Shown here in pieces: positions 56,649 through 64,000 of a stretch of DNA of 64,000 bases. The notes beneath the pieces are model-generated. The model saw only the letters and a program-made list of their open reading frames with translations. It was not told where the DNA came from and did not search any database. The stretch is from assembly GCF_001499855.1 (NCBI RefSeq), contig NZ_LQIK01000010.1, forward strand, positions 1 to 64,000. The letters are read 5' to 3'. The first letter of the stretch is position 1. Each line of letters starts with the position of its first letter. The position numbers and the translations under genes were made by a program. This DNA comes from Mycobacterium sp. GA-0227b (lineage in GTDB: Bacteria > Actinomycetota > Actinomycetes > Mycobacteriales > Mycobacteriaceae).

Positions 56649-58081
56649 TCCCGTGGCGGAACGCCGTTGACCCCGTCGAGCGACCGCGCGTAGGTGCCGA
56701 CGGCGTAGGCGACCGCCGGCCCGAGCACCGAGAGCGCGTCCCGGTTGATGCTGTCGACGGTGTCCCGTTTGGTCCGATAGTTCGGGTCGAACGGGACTCC
56801 CGCTCGGCCACCCCAAAGACGCGCCTGCACTTCACTTTTGCGTTGCGAGGCGCCGGCCGTCAGACCGCCGATCGGCACCCCCGCGGCGAGAAACGGGTAG
56901 TAGTCGGTGAACTGGCTCAGCGGCATGTCGGCGGGCCGCACGCCCGCGGTGTTGAGGTAGGCGGCCAGCGTGCGTTCGAGACCGGCCGAACCGGCAGGCA
57001 CCGAGCGGGTGGGGATCTCCGGGTTGGGCTGGGCCGACTGGTCACCGTCGTAGGTGAAGTAGCCGGCATTGGGCGAGCCGAGCATGTCGAAGTTCAAATA
57101 CAGCGCGATGTCGCGCAGTTCGTCCGGCGAGAGTCCCTGCAGGTATTTCGTCGGCCCGGCCGACCCGTTCTCCTCCGACGCCCAGAACGCGAAGCGCACC
57201 GCGTTGGCCGCCGGCGGCTGCGAACCCAACGCCGCCGCGGTCTCCAGCAGCGCAGCGATTCCCGTCGCGTCGTCGTTCACGCCCGGGCTGGCAGCGGAGC
57301 TGTCGAGATGTGCGCCGGCCAGGACGACGTTGTGAGGGTCTCCGGACCTGGTCTGCGCCACTACATTTCGGGTTCTCTTCATGACCGGCTCGCCGTCGAG
57401 GATCAGCCGCACCGGCGCCGTGGTCCGCCGCAGGGCGGTGTCGGCGTTCCGGTCGATCACCCCGACCGGAACGGTGAGGTCCTGGTAGTAGCCCGGCGTG
57501 AACAGACCGGCGGGGCTGCCGCCCGGTCCCGGGGTGCTGACCACGAGAAGGCCGACGGCGCCCTCGGAGACCGCCGCGTTCTGTTTGTCGACGACCGAGC
57601 AGCCGGTGTCGTCGACGACGGCGATCGCGCCCCGCACCGATGTGCCGTCGTAGTCGGACGCACGGCAGCCGGCGGCTTTGCGCGGCCGCAGCGTGACGGC
57701 GTTCAGACCGCCGGGCGGAGTGGTGATCAGTAGAGACGCCTGGTCGACGGGGAACTCGCGCCCGCCCACCCGCATCGCGGGGTTGCCGCCCTGGATACGG
57801 TCGAGCAGCTCGAACTCCGGAGTCGTGACGTCGAATCCCCTGTCGCGCAGGAAATTCGCGACATAGTCGACGGTGGCGTCGTAGCCGGCGGTGCCCTCGG
57901 CGCGGTTACCGTCGTTGCCGTCGGCGATCTCCTGCAGCTTGCGCAGGTGGGTGAACATTCCGTCGACGCCGACCTTGGCCGCCAGGTCCTGCGGCGTCGG
58001 CGGCGGCTCCTGCGATGAGCACGACGTCAGTGCCGCGACGACCCCGACAACGACTCCGATACTGGCCGCCCACCGTCTCAT
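56630..58081 (-). CDS. LpqL-like M28 lipoprotein, zinc site incomplete
   Basis: 483 residues. Lipoprotein signal peptide with lipobox LTSC (Cys21). PA-like insertion (about 140-240), then the M28 domain with GAHLDSSAASPGVNDDATG (His, bridging Asp), FWASEENGSAG (Glu-Glu) and NFDMLGSPNAG (Asp). The last zinc ligand, normally His in FDPNYHK, is Arg (FDPNYRTKRDT, about residue 434). It may be inactive or modified. It starts inside the stop of its paralogue (ATGA), so it is a tandem duplicate. Ends convergent with the APC permease. Confidence 0.88.
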   Translation of the reverse strand: MRRWAASIGVVVGVVAALTSCSSQEPPPTPQDLAAKVGVDGMFTHLRKLQEIADGNDGNRAEGTAGYDATVDYVANFLRDRGFDVTTPEFELLDRIQGGNPAMRVGGREFPVDQASLLITTPPGGLNAVTLRPRKAAGCRASDYDGTSVRGAIAVVDDTGCSVVDKQNAAVSEGAVGLLVVSTPGPGGSPAGLFTPGYYQDLTVPVGVIDRNADTALRRTTAPVRLILDGEPVMKRTRNVVAQTRSGDPHNVVLAGAHLDSSAASPGVNDDATGIAALLETAAALGSQPPAANAVRFAFWASEENGSAGPTKYLQGLSPDELRDIALYLNFDMLGSPNAGYFTYDGDQSAQPNPEIPTRSVPAGSAGLERTLAAYLNTAGVRPADMPLSQFTDYYPFLAAGVPIGGLTAGASQRKSEVQARLWGGRAGVPFDPNYRTKRDTVDSINRDALSVLGPAVAYAVGTYARSLDGVNGVPPRDQRRSR

Positions 58082-59592
58082 GAGGCGAGCGCGTGGCGGG
58101 TCCGCAGATCGCGGGTGGGCAAGCCGTTGGGGCCACCTTGATCTTGCGCGTAGATACCGATCGCGTACGACACCCCCGCGCCGTGGATGCCCAGCGCGGT
58201 GCGATCGATGTGGTCCAGGGTGTCGGAAGCCTTGTGGTAGTTGGGGTCGAACGGCTGGCCGGCCTCGCCGCCCCAACTCTCGGCCTGCTCGGGTGTCATG
58301 TCCTTCTCGGCGCCCGAGAAGGTGCCGCCTGACGGGATGCCGGCCAGGGCGAATCCGTCATAGTCGGAGCGGCCGTCGAAAGTCGTGTCCTCTGCCGGTT
58401 TTCCGGCCGCGTCGAGGTATGCCACCAGGGTGCGTTCGATGCCCGCCGAGCCTTCGGGTATCCGGCTCGGGGCGCCGTCCGCGTCGGGCGGCAGGGATAG
58501 GTTTCCGTCGTAGGTGAAGTAGCCCGGATTCGGCGATGCGACCATGTCATAGTTCAGGTACATCGAAATGTCTTTGAGCGCCTCGACATCCAGCGACTGC
58601 AGATAGTTGTTCGACCCGAACAGCCCGACCTCCTCAGCACCCCAGAAGCCGAACCGTACCGCGTTGCGCACGTCGGGGGAACCGCCCAACTGCACCGCGG
58701 CCTCGAGGACAGCTGCCACTCCGGAGCCGTTGTCGTTGATGCCGGGTCCCTCCGGGACACTGTCGAGATGGGCTCCGGCCATCACGACGTTGTGCGTGTC
58801 GCCGGTCTTGGTCTGGGCGATGACATTGCGGGTGTGTTCTGTACGCACGCCCGCATTGAGTTTGAGCGTGGTGTCGCCCGGAGCGGCCCGCAGCCGTTCG
58901 CCCTCGGCCTTGGAGATGCTCACGACGGGGATCTCCACCTCGGTGTCTTCCCCGAGGGTGCCTCCCATCTCGTCGTTCTCCTCGTTGTTGGCGACGATCA
59001 AGGCCACCGCTCCGCGTTCGGCCGCCGCCTGCTCCTTGTCCGAGAACGGGCACACGCCGCGGTCGACGAGCACGACGGCGCCCTTGACGGGTAGGCCCTC
59101 GTAGTCGGAGGCCGTGCATCCCGGCGTGTCCTCGACGCGGGCGGGCACCAGTGGCCCCGACACGCCGTCGGGCGGCGTGCCGATCGTGAAGTTCAACGGC
59201 TTCGCGGTGATCTCGGTACCGCCGACGGTCAGCGCAGGTTCGTCGGCGAACGGTAGCCGCACCTCGAACTCGGGTGTCTGCACGTCGAAACCGTTGTCGC
59301 GCAGTATGTCAGCGACGTACTCGACGCTGGCGTCGTAACCCGCTGTGCCCAGCGCCCGGTTACCGTCGTTGGCGTCGGCGATCTCCTGCAACCGGACCAG
59401 GTGCGCGTACATGGCGTCGGCGGAGGTTCGCTGCGCGAGCGTCCTGGCGAACTCCACGGCCGCGGGTGCGACGCCGGCCTGCGTGGTGGGCGGCTGCACC
59501 GTCGGTTGCTCTTTGTCGCGGCCGCATCCGCCGAGCACCACGACGGCGGCCGACATCAGCGCGATTGCTTTCGAAACCCTTGTGTGGCTCAT
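58078..59592 (-). CDS. lpqL: Lipoprotein aminopeptidase LpqL (M28 family)
   Basis: 504 residues. Lipobox VLGGC (Cys near residue 23). PA domain (about 130-240: LPVKGAVVLVDRGVCPFSDK) inserted in an M28 peptidase. Zinc ligands complete: AGAHLDSVPEGPGINDNGSG, GFWGAEEVGLFG, YLNYDMVASP and FDPNYHKASDTLDHI with the last His. Probable cell-surface aminopeptidase. It lies six bases after the SGNH gene in the thiO-thiS-thiG operon under a TPP riboswitch, and is followed by its zinc-deficient copy. Confidence 0.92.
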   Translation of the reverse strand: MSHTRVSKAIALMSAAVVVLGGCGRDKEQPTVQPPTTQAGVAPAAVEFARTLAQRTSADAMYAHLVRLQEIADANDGNRALGTAGYDASVEYVADILRDNGFDVQTPEFEVRLPFADEPALTVGGTEITAKPLNFTIGTPPDGVSGPLVPARVEDTPGCTASDYEGLPVKGAVVLVDRGVCPFSDKEQAAAERGAVALIVANNEENDEMGGTLGEDTEVEIPVVSISKAEGERLRAAPGDTTLKLNAGVRTEHTRNVIAQTKTGDTHNVVMAGAHLDSVPEGPGINDNGSGVAAVLEAAVQLGGSPDVRNAVRFGFWGAEEVGLFGSNNYLQSLDVEALKDISMYLNYDMVASPNPGYFTYDGNLSLPPDADGAPSRIPEGSAGIERTLVAYLDAAGKPAEDTTFDGRSDYDGFALAGIPSGGTFSGAEKDMTPEQAESWGGEAGQPFDPNYHKASDTLDHIDRTALGIHGAGVSYAIGIYAQDQGGPNGLPTRDLRTRHALAS

Positions 59593-59598
59593 TGCCCA

Positions 59599-61332
<1,734 letters not shown>

Positions 61333-61354
61333 CGCATTGCTCCTCGCGTACGCG

Positions 61355-62368
61355 TCATCGCATTGCTCCAACCATCACATCGAGTTCGGCCGCGATCCGT
61401 TCGGCGGTCCACGGCGCGAGAAGAAATCCGTTGCGCCCATGGCCCGCAGCGACCAGTGTGCGCTCATCGAGGCGTTCGACGAGCGGCAGTCCATCGACGG
61501 TCATCGGCCGAAGGCCCGCAGCGCATTCGGCGAATTCGTACTCGCCCAGGGCGGGCATCACCGCACATGCGTCGTCGAGCAGTTCGCGTACTCCCGTCAC
61601 CGCCGGTGCGGTGTCGCGGCCGTGTTCGTATTGGGTCGCGCCGACCACGACTCCGTCGGCGCGGGGCACCAGGTACACCTGCCTGCCGTGAACCCGGGCG
61701 CGAACGACCCGCGTCGGTACGGGCATGCAGCCGCGGCGCCACCGCAGTCGCAGCACCTCGCCCTTGACCGGGCGGATCGGCAGATCGGGCCAAAGGGTGG
61801 GCGCGTCAACGCCGTTCGCGATGACCACGGCGTCGGCCTCTACCTGGGCGAGATCTGACACGGGCGGCGCCCACTGCACCCCGAGCCGCTCACACAGCGC
61901 GGCCAGCTCCCGCACCACCGCGCGGTTGTCGACGGCCAGTTCGGTTTCGGCGCGAAAGCCGTGCCGGATACCTTGTGCCAGCAGCGGTTCGATGTCCCGG
62001 GCGCTCGACGTCACCGTCACCGGATGCCCCTGGGCCGCCAGCCACTCGCCGACGGTCCTGAGGTCGGCGGCGTCGGCGCGGTCGACGGCGACGACCAGGG
62101 ACTCACGTGCGGTGACGACGTCGTCGGGCAGGCCGTCGAGGAAGCCGCCGTGCCACAGGTGCAGCGACTCCAGCCCCAGCTGCAGCAGCTTCTCCTCGCC
62201 GGGCCAGCCCTCGCTGTGCGGGGCCAGCATGCCGCCCGCGACCCACGACGCGCCCCGTTCGTCGGTGCGGTGCACGCGCACGTTCCAGCCGCCCATCAGC
62301 GCGCGACGCGCCACGGCCAACCCGATGACGCCGCCGCCGATCACGGCGAGACTTGCGTTGGTCAACAT
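61355..62368 (-). CDS. thiO: Glycine oxidase ThiO
   Basis: 337 residues. FAD site SLAVIGGGVIGLAVARRALM, GASWVAGGMLAPHSEGWPGE, substrate Arg region GLRPMTVDGLPLVERLDER and the closing GHGRNGFLLAPWTAE. It oxidises glycine to iminoacetate for the thiazole. The ATG at 62368 lies directly behind the riboswitch GGGAGG, and TTG one codon later is a possible true start with better ribosome-site spacing. Confidence 0.94.
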   Translation of the reverse strand: MLTNASLAVIGGGVIGLAVARRALMGGWNVRVHRTDERGASWVAGGMLAPHSEGWPGEEKLLQLGLESLHLWHGGFLDGLPDDVVTARESLVVAVDRADAADLRTVGEWLAAQGHPVTVTSSARDIEPLLAQGIRHGFRAETELAVDNRAVVRELAALCERLGVQWAPPVSDLAQVEADAVVIANGVDAPTLWPDLPIRPVKGEVLRLRWRRGCMPVPTRVVRARVHGRQVYLVPRADGVVVGATQYEHGRDTAPAVTGVRELLDDACAVMPALGEYEFAECAAGLRPMTVDGLPLVERLDERTLVAAGHGRNGFLLAPWTAERIAAELDVMVGAMR

Positions 62369-62462
62369 CCCTCCCTTCGCCGGCATGACCCGGATCAGGT
62401 GCGACGGTAAGGGCAGGTGCGCATGCCCACTCTCAGTCCCCGGTCCCGGGACTCCCGCGTTC
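62369..62462 (-). promoter_or_regulatory. TPP riboswitch (THI element) of the thiO operon
   Basis: On the reverse strand: GCGGGAGTCCCGGGACCGGG, CTGAGAGTGGGC (62436-62425), then ACCTGATCCGGGTCATGCCG (62400-62381) and AAGGGAGGG just before the ATG. All the invariant THI parts are there. The final GGGAGG is the ribosome site of thiO, so ligand binding would close it. Confidence 0.95.
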
Positions 62463-62519
62463 GTCAATCCACCCTACCCGGCGGCGTCAGCGACGATCGG
62501 GCGTGCGGCGCCGATCGGC

Positions 62520-62525
62520 TAGCGT
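62520..62525 (+). promoter_or_regulatory. -10 box TAGCGT for a leaderless thiE transcript
   Basis: TAGCGT (TAnnnT) lies six bases before the GTG at 62532 used as the thiE start. thiE has no riboswitch of its own, so it appears outside TPP control, unlike the other thi genes. Confidence 0.45.
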
Positions 62526-62531
62526 CGCGGT

Positions 62532-63203
62532 GTGCACGAACCTCGGAAGCGCCTGGCCACCGCGTCGCTGTACCTGTGCACCGACGCCCGCCGTGAACTG
62601 GGCGATCTCGCGGAGTTCGCCGACGCGGCGTTGGCCGGCGGCGTCGACCTCATCCAGCTCCGGGACAAGGGGTCAGCGGGCGAGCAGCGGTTCGGCCCTC
62701 TGGAGGCGCGTCAGGAACTCGAGGCGCTCGAGGTGCTCGGCGACGCCGCGCGCCGCCACAACGCACTGCTGGCCGTCAACGACCGCGCGGACATCGCCGT
62801 GGCCGCCGGCGCGGACGTGTTGCACCTGGGCCAGGACGATCTTCCGCTTGCTGTCGCCCACGACATCGTCGGCGATCGGCCGGTGATCGGCCGTTCCACC
62901 CACGACGTCGATCAGGTCGACGCCGCGATCGCCGAAGCCGTCGACTACTTCTGCGTCGGCCCCTGCTGGCCCACGCCGACCAAACCGGGCCGGCCCGCCC
63001 CCGGCCTCGACCTGGTCCGGCACGCGGCCCGGCGGCATACGGCCAAGCCGTGGTTCGCGATCGGCGGCATCGACGCAGCGCGGTTGCCCGAAGTGCTGGC
63101 GGCCGGCGCGCGGCGCATCGTCGTGGTGCGGGCGATCACAGCCGCCGAGGATCCTCGAGCGGCCGCCGCACAGTTGAAGGCGGCGCTCAGAGCTGCGGGT
63201 TGA
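62532..63203 (+). CDS. thiE: Thiamine-phosphate synthase ThiE
   Basis: 223 residues, TIM barrel. [27 protein letters not shown] (pyrophosphate-binding Gln/Arg/Lys), [54 protein letters not shown] and [14 protein letters not shown]. Couples thiazole-P and HMP-PP to thiamine phosphate. Divergent from thiO. Overlaps the convergent Nudix gene by 17 bases. Confidence 0.96.
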   Translation: MHEPRKRLATASLYLCTDARRELGDLAEFADAALAGGVDLIQLRDKGSAGEQRFGPLEARQELEALEVLGDAARRHNALLAVNDRADIAVAAGADVLHLGQDDLPLAVAHDIVGDRPVIGRSTHDVDQVDAAIAEAVDYFCVGPCWPTPTKPGRPAPGLDLVRHAARRHTAKPWFAIGGIDAARLPEVLAAGARRIVVVRAITAAEDPRAAAAQLKAALRAAG

Positions 63204-63687
63204 CAAGAAGCGGGATCGAGGCGAACTCGTCGCGCAGCCGCTCCCAACTCGCGGCGAAGCCGGGATGCAGCGGCAACTCGGCGACCTCGTCGACGGCGAC
63301 CCAGCGCAACTCGGCGCTTTCCTGGTTGGGCACGGTGTGCAGCATCGCGGGCGCATCGGCGATGACCGTGCTGTACGTCCAGCTGACTCCATCGGCCGCG
63401 ACGATCTTCGTCTGGACCACCTTGCGCACGGTCAGCCGGTCCTGCGGCAGGCCCGCCTCTTCGTGCGCCTCCCGGATGGCGGCCTGCTCGGCCGTCTCGT
63501 GACTGTCCCGCGCGCCGCCGGGCAGACCCCAGGTGCCGCCCTGATGACTCCACGGCGCCCGGTGCTGGAGCAGCACCACCGCAGCGCCGTTGTGGCCGGG
63601 AGCCCGCAGCAGTAGGCCGGCCGCGCCGTACCTACCCCAGTAGGCCTGGCCCGCCGAAACCACCCAGCCGTCACCGTCGCCACGCAC
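63187..63687 (-). CDS. mutT3: Nudix hydrolase (MutT3-like)
   Basis: 166 residues. Complete Nudix box [20 protein letters not shown] followed by EAG, catalytic Glu included. Before it [16 protein letters not shown], typical of MutT/8-oxo-dGTPase-like members; after it [16 protein letters not shown]. By position corresponds to Rv0413 (mutT3). It would clean damaged nucleotides or hydrolyse another nucleoside diphosphate. GTG start at 63687. Confidence 0.9.
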   Translation of the reverse strand: MRGDGDGWVVSAGQAYWGRYGAAGLLLRAPGHNGAAVVLLQHRAPWSHQGGTWGLPGGARDSHETAEQAAIREAHEEAGLPQDRLTVRKVVQTKIVAADGVSWTYSTVIADAPAMLHTVPNQESAELRWVAVDEVAELPLHPGFAASWERLRDEFASIPLLVNPQL

Positions 63688-63799
63688 GCCTCAACAATAG
63701 GGGCGCCCGCGTTGCCGGAAACTCTTAGACTTCTTTTATACAGTTGAGAGCGGTCGGAACGACGAGCCGGAAAGCGATGCTGATGAGGTCCGCGCGAAC

Positions 63800-64000
63800 G
63801 TGACTGTGGAGTTGGCGCACCCGTCGACGGAGCCGCTCGCCTCGCGGTCACCGGGAACACCGGCGCACCAACGGTGGTGGTTCCTGTGGACCACACCCGG
63901 CCGGATCCTGACCATCGGGGTGGTGCTCTCCGCGCTCGTGATCGCCAGCGCATTCGCCACCTCGACGACGATCAACGACCGTCAGCAGGCACTCACCACG
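63800..64000 (+). CDS. Membrane protein, 5' part only (window edge)
   Basis: 67 codons from a GTG: MTVELAHPSTEPLASRSPGT, a basic/aromatic stretch QRWWFLWTTPGRILTIGVVL and one membrane helix (about 35-55, ILTIGVVLSALVIASAFATS), then an outside segment TTINDRQQALTT at the edge. It corresponds by position to Rv0412c, a conserved membrane protein. An upstream ATG in the same frame is closed by a stop that overlaps this GTG, so the GTG is the start. Confidence 0.75.
   Translation, partial: MTVELAHPSTEPLASRSPGTPAHQRWWFLWTTPGRILTIGVVLSALVIASAFATSTTINDRQQALTT

Overview
The window is a high-GC actinobacterial chromosome segment. Its gene content and order point to a Mycobacterium/Mycolicibacterium species: groEL2 ending in GGMGGMDF, moeA2-psd-pssA-AAA ATPase, a LON-domain/glutamate-cysteine-ligase-like/sodC/VirR/DUF3263/def block, and the thiC-thiD / thiO-thiS-thiG / thiE / mutT3 cluster. 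From memory this order follows M. tuberculosis Rv0412c to Rv0440. I ran no database search. Many genes overlap by 1-4 bases (ATGA, GTGA, TGATG), and several have a -10 box 5-7 nt before the start codon, as expected for leaderless mycobacterial transcripts.

Layout. 1-12.2 kb is an accessory/metabolic region: a truncated DUF222/HNH (13E12) gene, a cytochrome P450, a crotonase, an aldehyde dehydrogenase, two DinB-like proteins, VOC proteins, an amidohydrolase, a short-chain dehydrogenase, an in-frame PPOX-VOC fusion and a frameshifted AbiEi/DUF559 gene. 12.3-26.1 kb holds groEL2 with two CIRCE operators, a DEAD/DEAH helicase, a HAD phosphatase, paired PH-domain membrane proteins, and the SDR-moeA2-psd-pssA-AAA ATPase run. 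26.2-36.6 kb holds a DUF1707 protein, a NarL-type two-component pair, a CBS protein, an ArsB/NhaD-type permease and a complete Mrp cation/proton antiporter operon (A with fused B, C, D, E, F, G), followed by an overlapping methyltransferase gene.

37.5-40.0 kb carries a compact three-gene cassette that looks tied to type VII secretion: an EspC-like 94-residue protein with a YxxxD motif, a 457-residue WXG/YD-repeat/glycine-zipper protein, and a four-helix membrane protein with a PH-like tail. It sits between the methyltransferase gene and the conserved LON block and is the best candidate for an undescribed system. 40.0-45.8 kb is conserved housekeeping DNA. 45.8-46.1 kb is a decayed insertion-sequence remnant lying against the promoter of a second 13E12 gene. 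That promoter carries both a RecA-independent DNA-damage motif and a perfect SOS box.

47.7-63.7 kb is the thiamine region, with two TPP riboswitches. One precedes thiC-thiD-hydrolase-DUF4190. The other precedes thiO-thiS-thiG-SGNH hydrolase and two tandem LpqL-like lipoprotein peptidases, one of which has lost its last zinc ligand. A Baeyer-Villiger-type monooxygenase, a double-HTH TetR regulator, small membrane proteins and an APC transporter lie between the two thi blocks. The window ends inside a membrane-protein gene.
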